62,083 nucleotides of DNA from a virus (IMGVR_UViG_3300017963_000293:1-62083); one strand, 5' to 3'. Positions 40,766-49,083 are shown, numbered from the stretch's first letter. A program made the numbers and translations. Notes: generated from the letters alone by a model not told the origin.

Positions 40766-40797
40766 GTGAGAACCGGGCGGTCGGTTGTTGGAAGGGA
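40766..40797 (+). promoter_or_regulatory. Bipartite element GTGAGAA-N11-GTTGTTG, copy 3
   Basis: Same boxes and 11-base spacing as the copies at 5291 and 23528; the sequence after the second box (GAAGGG) is less conserved. Confidence 0.58.
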
Positions 40798-40847
40798 TGG
40801 CACGAGGCGTGCGAAGGAGACTACCGCTCACCAGCCCGGAGGAAGAC

Positions 40848-41366
40848 GTGCTCTCCATGCAGCTCACCCAGACCGTTCGGCTCCGCCTCGTCCTCGGCCT
40901 CGAGATCGAGGGCGGCGCCACCAGCTCCATCTTCCCGGCCGTGGAGAAGGCCCTCCACAGCCGGAGCAAACTGGCCGCAGCCGTCGAGGCCGTGGTCGAC
41001 GGGGACGACCCGGACCGCTATGAGTCCTACATCGACTACCTCGTCTGCCAGGTCTTCCCGTCGTTCGGGCCGGCCTGCTTCGCCTTCTACGCAGGTGGCG
41101 GGCTCCAGCTCCGCGAGCAGATCACGGCAGCTGGCCGCGACAAGCTCGAGGCGATCCTGCTCGCCGCCCTGTGGACGACCGAGGTGTTCTACGAGCACCA
41201 GCACCAGTGCTACTGGAACGACGTGCGCGTGCTGCTCGAGCGGAACCTCGAGCCGATCGTGGTCCGGTGGTGGCCAGCCGGCGTCCCGGTCAGCGACGAC
41301 GCCATCACGTCGCTCGGCGCGCTCCTCGACGCTCGGGGAGAGGTGTTCTCACTACCGGCCGCGTAG
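40848..41366 (+). CDS. Small protein with recurrent motif, unknown
   Basis: A 172-residue protein. I chose the GTG at 40848 with GGAGGAA five bases upstream; an upstream ATG at 40797 is possible. Mixed core (LEIEGGATSSIFPAVEKAL, FPSFGPACFAFYAGGG); it ends DDAITSLGALLDARGE, the motif, then FSLPAA. Confidence 0.68.
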   Translation: MLSMQLTQTVRLRLVLGLEIEGGATSSIFPAVEKALHSRSKLAAAVEAVVDGDDPDRYESYIDYLVCQVFPSFGPACFAFYAGGGLQLREQITAAGRDKLEAILLAALWTTEVFYEHQHQCYWNDVRVLLERNLEPIVVRWWPAGVPVSDDAITSLGALLDARGEVFSLPAA

Positions 41367-41383
41367 GTAGGATAGAGCGCGAC

Positions 41384-41599
41384 ATGCAGCTCTACATGGC
41401 GCTACGACAAAGCGGAGTGCCGGCCGCTCGACGGGAGCCGGCAAACGACAACGAGCCGTACGCGGTCATGTGGGGCGAGCTTGGCATCTACGTGATGTAC
41501 CGAGGCGACGGGCCAGAGGGTCACGACGCTCGATGGGCCGACGCGGAGTCGTTCTCCGATTGGGAAGTGGTCACCCAGCTGGAGAGTCTGCTGGAGTGA
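41384..41599 (+). CDS. Small protein, unknown
   Basis: A 71-residue protein, MQLYMALRQSGVPAARR, with a TAGAGC five bases before the ATG. Strands in the middle (YAVMWGELGIYVMYRG); it ends DWEVVTQLESLLE, a divergent motif copy. Confidence 0.64.
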   Translation: MQLYMALRQSGVPAARREPANDNEPYAVMWGELGIYVMYRGDGPEGHDARWADAESFSDWEVVTQLESLLE

Positions 41600-41600
41600 G

Positions 41601-41873
41601 CTACGGCAGCGCCTCGTTGATGAAGACCTTGCCGGTCCAGAGACCGGTCTCGGAGTCCTTCTCCAGATGAAGCTCGGTGATCGTGCCGGTGGTCTCACCA
41701 ATCGCGCTCATGCCGGATTCGACCTTCGTGTAGGCCGCATCTCGTCTCGCCTCACCAGCCGTCAGGTTGGGCTGGTAGACGTTGATGACGGCGTTCTGCT
41801 CCGTCTCAGCCTTCTCCAGGGCTTCCTTCAGGGCGTCCTGCTGTGCCTGCGTCAGTGTGATCTGGGCCATCAT
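41601..41873 (-). CDS. Small protein, unknown (appendage cluster)
   Basis: A 90-residue protein with AGGAG before ATGATG. N-terminal helix (TQAQQDALKEALEKAETEQ), then strands (TITELHLEKDSETGLWTGK). It lies downstream of fibre-like genes and may be a chaperone or small fibre partner. Confidence 0.62.
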   Translation of the reverse strand: MMAQITLTQAQQDALKEALEKAETEQNAVINVYQPNLTAGEARRDAAYTKVESGMSAIGETTGTITELHLEKDSETGLWTGKVFINEALP

Positions 41874-42102
41874 TCTCCTCCTTGGGCACCCATTCTAAGA
41901 AGTGCTTGCCCCCCACATCTCTAAGACCGATTTCCGTACCAGGCCACTCGTGACCGTGGGCTGTCAGCACGTCCTTTATTCCGTCGTTGGTTCTCTTCTT
42001 CGCTTCCGCGATTGCCCTCTGCTCCGTTTCGGCGAGAAGGGCGACGTAGTCGGCCTCGACCTTGCTGACCTCTACGCTGATCTTCTTAGGCTCGTCTGAC
42101 AT
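41806..42102 (-). CDS. Small protein, unknown (appendage cluster)
   Basis: A 98-residue protein, MSDEPKKISVEVSKVEADYV, with a long helix (AETEQRAIAEAKKRTNDG) and KHFLEWVPKEEN. It overlaps the next gene by 68 bases, so its last 25 residues may not be a separate domain. No family is recognised. Confidence 0.62.
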   Translation of the reverse strand: MSDEPKKISVEVSKVEADYVALLAETEQRAIAEAKKRTNDGIKDVLTAHGHEWPGTEIGLRDVGGKHFLEWVPKEENDGPDHTDAGTAGRPEGSPGEG

Positions 42103-43137
42103 CTAGCCCCACAGCGGAACGTAGCGCGTGTTTCCGTTGACGATGAGTTCCAGCCAGCCAAGCTGCGCGATACCCGCACCGGCTGGAACATTGCCCAGCA
42201 CCGCACCACTGGAACCGAGCGCCGTAGCGCCACCGAGAGCCAGCTTTCCGTAGCCGGTCCCACCATCCGTAACTCTGACAACGCCGGCCGAATCTCGCTT
42301 GACCCCAGCGTCAGGCGACCCGCTTGGCGACGATGTGGCGCTCCACACCATGTCCAGGTCGTTGCGGAAGATGACGATCTTCCTCTCCCCATCGAACCGA
42401 AGACGTTCGGAGGCCCCGAACCAATAACGGACGGATCCCAGGCCGGTGCTGGAAAGGATAGTGCGTCCAGCGCTGATGGTGACGTCCCCGCCAGGCCCGG
42501 ACCCTCGCCCGTTACCAGCGGTAATGCCGACGGAGCCGCCCCGACCACTGGTGCCCGCCTCGCCACCCTGCACGGCCGCTCTGCCGCCGTTTCCGCCAGC
42601 ATTGTAGGCGTAGCCGCCTAAAAGCTCGGCCTCACCTGCCTCACCGCCGGCCGACACGCCTCCCTGCATCTGGACCCTAGCGCCATCGAACCCGCTCGTG
42701 GTATCTCCAGGACGCAGGTAGATGCCACCGGCGCCGTAGTTCGGGGCAGCCGCCGTCCTGATGTATACGGTGTAACCTTCGAGCGGGCTGTAAAGCCCAG
42801 CACTGCTCACGCCGGGCACCGCCGGAGAGAGCGTGACCGTCCTAGAGCCATTAGTAGCAGAGACCTCGTACGCCTCCAGATCTCCACGGCCTGTCCCGCC
42901 GTCAGTGACCTTGACGACACCGGCGGCTTCGCGGGTGAGCCCGACGTCTGGTGAGGTTCCGAAGACCACCTGGTCGCCGTCGGAAACGACAATGTTCCGA
43001 CCACCGGTGGTCTGCCCCTCAACCAGAGTGTCTTGCAGAGTGCCGGCGCCGCCCGTGTTCAGCTTCGTCTGAACAGACGAATCGAGCTTGGCCTCGGAGA
43101 TCGTTCCGTCGTTAAGCTGTGGTCCAAAGATTCCCAC
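42103..43137 (-). CDS. Tail fibre / appendage-like protein
   Basis: A 344-residue protein. It starts MGIFGPQLNDGTISEAKL, then Gly/Ser-rich strands with short repeated blocks (VVKVTDGGTGRGDL, later VVRVTDGGTGYGKL) and a collagen-like GGNGGRAAVQGGEAG part. The end, GWLELIVNGNTRYVPLWG, is typical of fibre or short appendage tips. Probably a host-contacting virion protein. Confidence 0.74.
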   Translation of the reverse strand: MGIFGPQLNDGTISEAKLDSSVQTKLNTGGAGTLQDTLVEGQTTGGRNIVVSDGDQVVFGTSPDVGLTREAAGVVKVTDGGTGRGDLEAYEVSATNGSRTVTLSPAVPGVSSAGLYSPLEGYTVYIRTAAAPNYGAGGIYLRPGDTTSGFDGARVQMQGGVSAGGEAGEAELLGGYAYNAGGNGGRAAVQGGEAGTSGRGGSVGITAGNGRGSGPGGDVTISAGRTILSSTGLGSVRYWFGASERLRFDGERKIVIFRNDLDMVWSATSSPSGSPDAGVKRDSAGVVRVTDGGTGYGKLALGGATALGSSGAVLGNVPAGAGIAQLGWLELIVNGNTRYVPLWG

Positions 43138-43146
43138 GGTGACCTC

Positions 43147-43779
43147 CTATTCGTAGTAGAACGTGACCCGCGCTCCCGCAGGCAACGTGAACGGTACGTC
43201 GAGCCAGGTGAGGGTGGTACCACTGACAGTGAAGAAGGTCGGGGAGTCGTACTCGACGCCCTCGATGAAGAGCGGCCACACGTCCGCCTCCTCGGGCTCG
43301 CGCGTGAGAGTGAAGACCGTCTGCCCAGCCGTGGCCGTGAACTTGTCCACCACTCGGCCGATCGCTCCGCCGCTTCCAGGATCAGGCAGCGTGGTGGCGC
43401 CGATGATCTTGTTGATGAACGCCTTGACCTCGCCGACCTGGCCGGGCAGGGCAGAGAACTCCATCTTCCTGATCTCGGGCAGGCCGGAGAACGTCATGAT
43501 CCCGTTGGCGTGCATACTGAACGTCAGGTCGGTGTTGTCGTTCAGGCGCACCTGGATGTCGCCGTCGGTTCGCAGCATGAAGAACGTCTGCTTCGCGCCT
43601 GACTCGGCCGGCTGAACAGGCAGGGTCACCGGCTTGAGGACATCGCCCGGCTCGATCGTGACGCTCAGCTGGTTGTGCTGATCCTGATCGTCGAGATAGA
43701 AGTCGTAAGCCTTCGAGGCTAACGCGCCGCCCTCGGTGGACCCGCCGATCGTAGCTCGAACCGATGTGCGAACAGCCAT
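43147..43779 (-). CDS. Appendage-like structural protein
   Basis: A 210-residue strand-rich protein with GAGGAGG upstream. FFMLRTDGDIQVRLNDNTDL in the first half and VFTLTREPEEADVWPLFIEG near the end suggest beta-sandwich fibre domains. It lies nine bases before the fibre-like gene. The exact role is unknown. Confidence 0.7.
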   Translation of the reverse strand: MAVRTSVRATIGGSTEGGALASKAYDFYLDDQDQHNQLSVTIEPGDVLKPVTLPVQPAESGAKQTFFMLRTDGDIQVRLNDNTDLTFSMHANGIMTFSGLPEIRKMEFSALPGQVGEVKAFINKIIGATTLPDPGSGGAIGRVVDKFTATAGQTVFTLTREPEEADVWPLFIEGVEYDSPTFFTVSGTTLTWLDVPFTLPAGARVTFYYE

Positions 43780-43806
43780 GCGCAGACCCTCCTCGCAGGA
43801 GGCATT

Positions 43807-44115
43807 CTACAAGGCAGCCCTGGAGGAGTCCCGTGCTAGTAGGCCCAGGCGTCTCGCTGGTGCTTGAAGCGGGCAGGCCCAGGCGTCTCGCTGGTGCTTG
43901 AAGCGGGCCGGGCCACCCAGGAGGGTCACAGCATCGAGCGGCAGTGGAACCGAGACGTAGAGCCCTTCCAGGTCCCGGAACACCCGGCGGCGGGCGCTCT
44001 CGAGCCACGCGAAGCCGCACTGGTGGCAGTAGGATCCATGGTGCTCCTCGACGTGGTTCTGCCAGCAGGCGACCGCCTGCCGGAGCGTGACCCGGACTCG
44101 GATCGGTGGGTTCAC
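43807..44115 (-). CDS. Small zinc-type protein with 3' tandem duplication
   Basis: A 102-residue protein. Start GTG six bases after TAGAAC; an in-frame GTG at 44121 is the alternative. CHQCGFAWLE gives a Cys pair. PLPLDAVTLLGGPARF carries a motif copy. A perfect 34-base duplication near the 3' end shifts the frame so the protein reads past its former end (DAWAY-stop) into CPLQAPARRLGLLARDS. Confidence 0.66.
   Translation of the reverse strand: MNPPIRVRVTLRQAVACWQNHVEEHHGSYCHQCGFAWLESARRRVFRDLEGLYVSVPLPLDAVTLLGGPARFKHQRDAWACPLQAPARRLGLLARDSSRAAL
43841..43908. repeat. Perfect 34-base tandem duplication
   Basis: Two identical 34-base copies, 43841-43874 and 43875-43908, inside a gene's 3' end. 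Perfect identity suggests a recent event or an assembly artefact. Confidence 0.9.
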
Positions 44116-44121
44116 AGCCAC

Positions 44122-44130
44122 GTTCTACCC
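44122..44130 (-). promoter_or_regulatory. GGGTAGAAC element, minus arm of divergent pair
   Basis: Faces the small zinc-type gene; only nine bases separate it from the plus-strand copy, making a 27-base inverted arrangement. Confidence 0.6.
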
Positions 44131-44139
44131 GGCGGTCCG

Positions 44140-44148
44140 GGGTAGAAC
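44140..44148 (+). promoter_or_regulatory. GGGTAGAAC element, plus arm, leaderless spacing
   Basis: TAGAAC, six bases, then ATGATG of the next gene. Confidence 0.62.
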
Positions 44149-44154
44149 GATGGC

Positions 44155-44490
44155 ATGATGAAGCTGGTGATGACCTGCGGATGGTGCGGGAAGCGCGAGG
44201 AGCGCATGGTCATCCCCCAGGCGAGGATTGAGCTGCCGGACGGATGGGTGACTCGACCCACCTCACCGGTAGCCGGGTTCCTTCTGGCCGGCCTGGAGGA
44301 CGAGCGCGTCTTCTGCTCTCAAGAGTGCCGTCTCAATCGAATCGACACCGAGAAGGACATCGCGAAGAAGGCCCAGAGGGAGGGCGAGCGAGTCGCGCGG
44401 GAACTCTTCCAGAGGGAGCTGCGGGCCGAGCTTCATCGCGCGCGAGGAGCGGTCATCGCGCTGGCGGAGATAGTCGAAGACGAACCGTGA
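44155..44490 (+). CDS. Zinc-finger-like small protein with C-terminal motif
   Basis: A 111-residue protein. CGWCGKREER (about 9-18) and CSQECRLNR (about 54-62) give a CxxC/CxxxC zinc site of the treble-clef or MYM type. A charged helix follows, and it ends GAVIALAEIVEDEP, a divergent motif copy. Leaderless. First of four coupled genes. Confidence 0.72.
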   Translation: MMKLVMTCGWCGKREERMVIPQARIELPDGWVTRPTSPVAGFLLAGLEDERVFCSQECRLNRIDTEKDIAKKAQREGERVARELFQRELRAELHRARGAVIALAEIVEDEP

Positions 44491-44999
44491 GCCGCACGAT
44501 CGAGGACATCTTCGACCTGCTCGAGCGACACGACGGCAAGAACATCAGCGCTCACGCCATGGGCGGCTTCCTCCTTCGCCACTTCGCCGAGATCCTCTCC
44601 AACGTGGGCGATCGGAAGCGGCACGCCGGTCGCGAGCCCTACAACCTGGCCTGCGAGTGGCACGCCATCGCCAGACCGCTCTACACCGACGTTGCCGACT
44701 TCAACATCAGCGCCGAAGCACCTGACGCCCTCATCGAAGCGCACGCGGACGGTGTAGACCTATCCGAGTGGATCAGGTGTCGCTGCAAGGAGCAGCCCGA
44801 GGGAATGCTGGCCGCGAAGATCAACGTCCACGCCACCGTGCTGATGCTGTGCTCGCTCAACCAGGAGGGCCGGCGCCCCGATGACCCGGCCGACCTGAGC
44901 AGCGACGACGCCGTCCGAGTGATCAAGTTCATCCACGAGATGATCTGCGCGCAGATCCCAGCCGTGGACCTGCTGGGAGCGCTGGCCGATGGCGAGTGA
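44487..44999 (+). CDS. Small protein ending in recurrent motif
   Basis: A 170-residue helical protein, GTG start in a GTGA overlap. It includes HAMGGFLLRHFAEILSNVGD and two Cys (IRCRCKEQ), and ends QIPAVDLLGALADGE, a strong C-terminal motif copy. Function is unknown. Confidence 0.7.
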   Translation: MSRTIEDIFDLLERHDGKNISAHAMGGFLLRHFAEILSNVGDRKRHAGREPYNLACEWHAIARPLYTDVADFNISAEAPDALIEAHADGVDLSEWIRCRCKEQPEGMLAAKINVHATVLMLCSLNQEGRRPDDPADLSSDDAVRVIKFIHEMICAQIPAVDLLGALADGE

Positions 45000-45246
45000 C
45001 GGCGAGCTGTGGGAGTGCGCGCTGGTGGTCGAGACCATCTCCAAGAATCGGACGCCGGGCGTCGTCCTGTCGGCTGACGAATCTGTGATCCGATCCGTCC
45101 TCCGGTCCAGGCCGCCGTGCCCATGCGGGAACTGCGCCGAGCTGTGGATCTTCTCCCCCGATGGACATTCGTTCGACGGCAGACTCGTCTGGCCCTGCCA
45201 GGTCGAGCTGAGAAACGCCGTCGATCAGCTGGGCAAGCTCGCATGA
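44989..45246 (+). CDS. Small Cys-rich protein ending in recurrent motif
   Basis: An 85-residue protein overlapping both neighbours. RPPCPCGNCAELWIFSPDG contains a C-x-C-x2-C cluster. It ends VELRNAVDQLGKLA, the motif exactly at the C-terminus. Confidence 0.68.
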   Translation: MASDGELWECALVVETISKNRTPGVVLSADESVIRSVLRSRPPCPCGNCAELWIFSPDGHSFDGRLVWPCQVELRNAVDQLGKLA

Positions 45247-45608
45247 TCGACCCCGACTACCACACGCCCGAGAACGCCGAGGTTCGGCTGAACAAGCTGC
45301 TCGAGAACTATCTCCGCCGCGAGCCTTACCGGCCGGTCGTTCTGCACGCGCTGCGGGAGACGTTCAAGGAGAGGTTCCCGAACCTGGCCGAGAACTACGA
45401 CATCCGTATCAAGTGGTACTGGCAGCCCGGCGATGCCGAGGAGCCATCCATCGGCAAGGTGACAGTCTTCGAGCTGTCAGCCGTGGATCGACTCGCGCGA
45501 GTGGCTAACCCGCGAGACGAGGTCCGCGACTGCGTCGAGGCTTGCCCTTCCGGGCCTCGAGCCCGAAGAACATCCGGGGGTGGTGGTTCCAGCCGCCGAT
45601 CGCCTTGA
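45243..45608 (+). CDS. Small protein with recurrent motif
   Basis: A 121-residue protein, ATG in an ATGA overlap. Helical (VRLNKLLENYLRREP), then strands (IRIKWYWQPGDAEE, IGKVTVFE) and LSAVDRLARVANPRDE. The last 30 residues run antisense to the end of the convergent gene and look low-complexity. Confidence 0.66.
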   Translation: MIDPDYHTPENAEVRLNKLLENYLRREPYRPVVLHALRETFKERFPNLAENYDIRIKWYWQPGDAEEPSIGKVTVFELSAVDRLARVANPRDEVRDCVEACPSGPRARRTSGGGGSSRRSP

Positions 45609-45996
45609 ACACGGCCCGGCCCGACATCCCGCAGCCCTCCCACCACTCGATCGTGCCCTTCGGTCCGGTCATCTCGGCGATGTAGCCGGCCTCGTTGTCG
45701 GCTCGCCGTACCCGGCACATGTAGTGGCCGCCGTGCTTGGTCGCGGCCCCGTTACGCTCCTCGGAGACGTAGGCCCGCGTCGTGATCCCGATGACCGACG
45801 TCCACTCGCGCGGCGGCGGCGGCAGCGCGAGCACCTCCTTGCGCCGCTTCTTCAGCGACGAGCACAGGCCGCTGACGCCGAGCCCGTGCCCCGTCTTCGC
45901 CGCGTCCTCCAGGAGTTGTGCGGTCGCCCGCTGCTTCCCCTTGAACCTCGCGAGCGCTTGCCGGTAGAGATTGCCGTAGAACGTCTTGCCGGACAT
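45505..45996 (-). CDS. Unknown protein
   Basis: A 163-residue protein, ATG with GAGGAGG upstream. N-terminal basic helices (NLYRQALARFKGKQRATAQ), then strands (WTSVIGITTRAYVSEE, GYIAEMTGPKGTIEWWEG). It has no recurrent motif, unlike its neighbours. Its end overlaps the convergent gene by 104 bases. Confidence 0.68.
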   Translation of the reverse strand: MSGKTFYGNLYRQALARFKGKQRATAQLLEDAAKTGHGLGVSGLCSSLKKRRKEVLALPPPPREWTSVIGITTRAYVSEERNGAATKHGGHYMCRVRRADNEAGYIAEMTGPKGTIEWWEGCGMSGRAVFKAIGGWNHHPRMFFGLEARKGKPRRSRGPRLAG

Positions 45997-46017
45997 CAGA
46001 ACCTCCTCATCCAAGAG

Positions 46018-46026
46018 GTTCTACCC
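46018..46026 (-). promoter_or_regulatory. GGGTAGAAC promoter-like element
   Basis: Upstream of the previous gene with a leader and GAGGAGG ribosome site; it overlaps the 3' end of the next gene. Confidence 0.55.
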
Positions 46027-46311
46027 AGGTTCGTCGCCGTCCAGCGCGCCCAATCGGGTAACCGCATCCACGCCCATCAGCTCGTCGAGCTGCCGGAGCC
46101 GGATCTTGACCGCCCGCCGCGTGCTGGGATGCAGGTGCTTGCGGGACAGACCGGCTCGCAGACCATCTCGGACAGCTTCGAGAAAGAACCGATCGGCCAC
46201 CGTCGCCCGGCCCCTGTGCATGACGTAGCTGCCCACGATCCGTGTCCTGTTGCCGCCCACGTGCCAGCAGTGGTCAGTGTTCGCCCCTGGCCAGCGTGGT
46301 CTGAACGCCAT
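46021..46311 (-). CDS. Small basic protein ending in recurrent motif
   Basis: A 96-residue Arg-rich protein (MAFRPRWPGANTDHCWHVGG). It ends MGVDAVTRLGALDGDEPG, the recurrent motif. The start is uncertain: its ATG overlaps the ATG of the divergent gene within CCATGG, and neither has a ribosome site. Confidence 0.6.
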   Translation of the reverse strand: MAFRPRWPGANTDHCWHVGGNRTRIVGSYVMHRGRATVADRFFLEAVRDGLRAGLSRKHLHPSTRRAVKIRLRQLDELMGVDAVTRLGALDGDEPG

Positions 46312-46543
46312 GGTCAGCGCTGACTGGATCATCCGCACCATCCTGGACGTGAACTCGATCGTGATCGCCCGCTTCCACGAAGGCGAACTCGTGCGCTGGC
46401 GTCACGGATCAGAGCGCGGAACGCTCTGCATGGTCGAGCGCGTGTTCATGGGGCAAATACTCGCCCGGCCCGTGAACGACCTAGACGTGATCTGGGTCGC
46501 CGGGCCGGACGATCTGCGCCACGAGTGGGAGCCCGAGGACTAG
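46310..46543 (+). CDS. SH3/KOW-like small protein
   Basis: A 77-residue protein. FHEGELVRWRHGSERGTLCM is a KOW-like barrel start; further strands follow. It lacks the C-terminal motif. The palindrome GTCAGCGCTGAC at 46313-46324 forms codons 2-5. The true start may be a downstream GTG. Confidence 0.58.
   Translation: MVSADWIIRTILDVNSIVIARFHEGELVRWRHGSERGTLCMVERVFMGQILARPVNDLDVIWVAGPDDLRHEWEPED
46313..46324. repeat. Palindrome GTCAGCGCTGAC
   Basis: A perfect 12-base palindrome at overlapping divergent start codons; related palindromes occur at 56951, 57385 and 58101. Confidence 0.5.
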
Positions 46544-47562
46544 AGGAGCTTGTAGGAGATGCCGATGTCGTCGAGGTTCCACTCCGCCGTGTAGGCTCCT
46601 GCCATCGTGGCAGCGCGCAGTCTGAAATCCGCGTAGCTCGGCGCGAACAGCCTGGAGTTGGCGGCGAACACCACCGTTGCCTTCACCCCATCGACGGCCA
46701 ACTCGGCCTCGACGGTCGGAATCGTCGTCCCAACCTGGCGCCCGTAGAACGATGCGGTATGCCACGCACCATCCACGGGTAGCGCCAGACCAGCGGGGAG
46801 GCCGCCGGGAAGAATCGGGGCGATCTCGTGCAGGGGCATCGTGGCGGGCGGCGTCACCGTGTCGACCGTCTCCAGCCACCGAATCACCAGGTCTTGGCCC
46901 GACATGAGCCCGTTGCAGAGCAGCCTGATCTCGACGGGAGTCCCGGTTGTCCCGACCCCCAGCAGGTTGGAGGGGAGCATGAACCTGAAGCGGGCGTAAA
47001 ACTCGGAAGCCTCCGACTCTGTTCCACCGCCGCCGCCAGGGAGCCCCTGTTGGTTGACGACGTAGCCGAAAGCGTAACCGGAGGAAGAACCGCCGGGCAC
47101 CGCGAGCTTCTGCTCCAGCGAGTTCGGCGAAGAGACGCCGTTCGCCTCGACCGTCAAGGAGGCAGCACCAGCAGACCCGTAAGCCGAAACGATGGAGTTC
47201 AGGTTCGTGTTGTAGGTGTGACGGTTCGGCTCCGCCGGGGTGACATCCGGCAACAGCCCGGCCGCGAATGCATCGAACGCTTGACTGTAGACCAGTACGG
47301 GCTCGGTCTGCACGGTCGCGACACCGTTGTTGCGGGCGATGGCCTCTTCGGCCGCGCGCTTGTCGCTGGCCGGCACGTCCTTGAAGTCGATGATCACCGA
47401 GAGCAGCTTCCCGTTGGCGTCCCTGACGTGCTCGACGGTGGTCTTCTCCTTGTCTGCGCCGGTGAGCGCGGACGTCATCACATCTGTGATCTCCGCAGCC
47501 GTCTGGTCGGCGAGGAGACAGCACTCGGGATCCGTTGTCAGGTCGACCTTGGTAGCTGCCAT
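46540..47562 (-). CDS. Appendage or virion protein, lectin-like
   Basis: A 340-residue protein. N-terminal segment (VDLTTDPECCLLADQTAAEI), a Gly/Ser-rich centre, then long strands (FYARFRFMLPSNLLGVG, WHTASFYGRQVGTTIPTVE, AYTAEWNLDDIGISYKLL) resembling a jelly-roll or lectin-type fold. Probably virion surface, like the fibre-like genes. No family is named with confidence. Confidence 0.66.
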   Translation of the reverse strand: MAATKVDLTTDPECCLLADQTAAEITDVMTSALTGADKEKTTVEHVRDANGKLLSVIIDFKDVPASDKRAAEEAIARNNGVATVQTEPVLVYSQAFDAFAAGLLPDVTPAEPNRHTYNTNLNSIVSAYGSAGAASLTVEANGVSSPNSLEQKLAVPGGSSSGYAFGYVVNQQGLPGGGGGTESEASEFYARFRFMLPSNLLGVGTTGTPVEIRLLCNGLMSGQDLVIRWLETVDTVTPPATMPLHEIAPILPGGLPAGLALPVDGAWHTASFYGRQVGTTIPTVEAELAVDGVKATVVFAANSRLFAPSYADFRLRAATMAGAYTAEWNLDDIGISYKLL

Positions 47563-47629
47563 TGGTCCATTCCTCCCTGTAGTTGAGCCCCATCATCCTA
47601 CGAAGGGGAGCCCATCCGCGCCAGCGGAG

Positions 47630-47872
47630 TTAGCCGAGATCGGCGGCCAGTTCTCCGAGCCGCTCGACGACGCTGATTGGCCCTATGCGCGGGCCGGCAT
47701 TGAGCTTGTGCATCCGCTGCGACCGCTCAGATGAGTCCTGGCTCACGAGCACGCACGGCCGGCCACCCTCCCAGCCGATCGACCGCACGGTCCCCCTCAC
47801 CGGACCCTCCTCATCGGCCAGGCGCAGCCACACGTGGTCGCCGATGTCGTATGGGTGACGGTTCCAGATCAC
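47630..47872 (-). CDS. SH3/KOW-like small protein ending in recurrent motif
   Basis: An 80-residue protein with GTG start in a GTGA overlap. YDIGDHVWLRLADEEGPVRG and TVRSIGWEGGRPCVLVS form a KOW/SH3-like barrel; it ends GPISVVERLGELAADLG. Confidence 0.7.
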   Translation of the reverse strand: MIWNRHPYDIGDHVWLRLADEEGPVRGTVRSIGWEGGRPCVLVSQDSSERSQRMHKLNAGPRIGPISVVERLGELAADLG

Positions 47873-48123
47873 CGAGTCAGGTCCCCCAACCGCTCCACGG
47901 CCGGCACCGGGAGCACGTGTTGCGAGGGGATTTCCTTGAGCAGTCCTCGTAACCGACCGCCATTGTCCGTGAAGAGCACGTCGTAGCACACGCGCCCGGT
48001 CTTGTGATTCACCCGAACGTGGCAGACACGGCCGCGCGCTCGGAGGCCGACATTCGGCACGTAGTGGATGACATCGTCGCCGACCTCGAACTCGACCTCG
48101 AACCCGGGCTCCTCGTCGCTCAC
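47869..48123 (-). CDS. SH3/KOW-like small protein ending in recurrent motif
   Basis: An 84-residue protein with GTG start in a GTGA overlap. FEVGDDVIHYVPNVGLRARG and RVCYDVLFTDNGGR are barrel-like; it ends VLPVPAVERLGDLTR. It is a paralogue-like neighbour of the preceding small gene. Confidence 0.7.
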   Translation of the reverse strand: MSDEEPGFEVEFEVGDDVIHYVPNVGLRARGRVCHVRVNHKTGRVCYDVLFTDNGGRLRGLLKEIPSQHVLPVPAVERLGDLTR

Positions 48124-48674
48124 AGCAGGATCCAGTCGCTCGGGAAGCCGTAGTCCTCGGGGCGCGGGCGCGGCTCTTTTTCTGATGGCGCCCTTTTCTG
48201 CGCATCTGAGCGCCCCTCGGCTGCCTTATCCGGCGGGAGATAGAGCACTTCCCGCTTGGAGAACTCCCGGAACGCCGCGAACGGGTCGTCAGCGCTGACC
48301 TCGGGCTTGCGTTCCTCCTCGAGCATCAGCTCGCGCTCGCGCCGGATTGTGCCCCAGCCTTCCTCGATGATCCCCCGAAACAGACGCTCGAAGAGCGGCT
48401 GCTCTTCGGCCATCACGTGGGCCTTGATCACCTTCATGGCCTCGGTCAGCTGGGGAACGAAGCCGGAGCGCTTCAGCTCGCGGTAGCGCTTCCGGTCTGC
48501 CCGGCCGCCAAGAGGGGTCTCGCCGGCGATCTCGTCGATGATCCCGAGGCCGCGCAGCTCGTCGATCGCCCCCATCACCCACAGCGCGGTCTGGGGGTCG
48601 TAGGGCGCCGGGCTGCGGCCGAAGTCTCCGTAGCCGTCGTCGTAGCCGTGGCCGGGATAGAACTCAGGAGCCAT
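48120..48674 (-). CDS. Unknown protein
   Basis: A 184-residue protein, MAPEFYPGHGYDDGYGDFGR, with GAGGAGAG upstream. The early part has GAIDELRGLGIIDEIAGE, a loose motif form. Then helices (AMKVIKAHVMAEEQPLFERL). The acidic-basic tail is disordered. Function is unknown. Confidence 0.67.
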   Translation of the reverse strand: MAPEFYPGHGYDDGYGDFGRSPAPYDPQTALWVMGAIDELRGLGIIDEIAGETPLGGRADRKRYRELKRSGFVPQLTEAMKVIKAHVMAEEQPLFERLFRGIIEEGWGTIRRERELMLEEERKPEVSADDPFAAFREFSKREVLYLPPDKAAEGRSDAQKRAPSEKEPRPRPEDYGFPSDWILL

Positions 48675-49083
48675 CTCTGCTCTCCTCTTCCTCAACACGC
48701 GAGGCCACCGTCCCGAGCAGGTCTACCGCACTGATGTGCTCCTTGCAGTACTGATACTCGTTCAGGATCGCGGTTCGTCTGCACAGCCCTTCCCAGGTCT
48801 CCCCATCCGCGTAGTTGTTGATCGCCCTGTTGAGCACCATCGCGAACCCGTCCGTGTGCTTGACCGTGACGCGGACCGTCCCTTGTGTCTTGTTCTCAGC
48901 AACCTCGGCAAACTCGCACGCGATCTCCTCGAAGGCCGCGCTCTCAGGATCCTCGTCACAGAGATCACCGGCGGCCCAGTTGATCGCCTCGATCATCTTC
49001 GCGGTGAACGTCAGCTTCCACTCGCCGCTCACGATCAGACCGGCGTCGATCCACGGCTTGTCGAACCCCTCGGTCTCGCTCAC
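48664..49083 (-). CDS. Small protein with recurrent motif
   Basis: A 139-residue protein, GTG start in a GTGA overlap. WKLTFTAKMIEAINWAAGDL and GTVRVTVKHTDGFAMVLNRA give an alpha/beta core. It ends HISAVDLLGTVASRVEEEE. Confidence 0.69.
   Translation of the reverse strand: MSETEGFDKPWIDAGLIVSGEWKLTFTAKMIEAINWAAGDLCDEDPESAAFEEIACEFAEVAENKTQGTVRVTVKHTDGFAMVLNRAINNYADGETWEGLCRRTAILNEYQYCKEHISAVDLLGTVASRVEEEESRDGS

Noticed and set aside
48288-48299. GTCAGCGCTGAC as an operator inside the gene at 48120
   Set aside because: Here it encodes V-S-A-D in a coding frame, as also at 60070, so function is doubtful.
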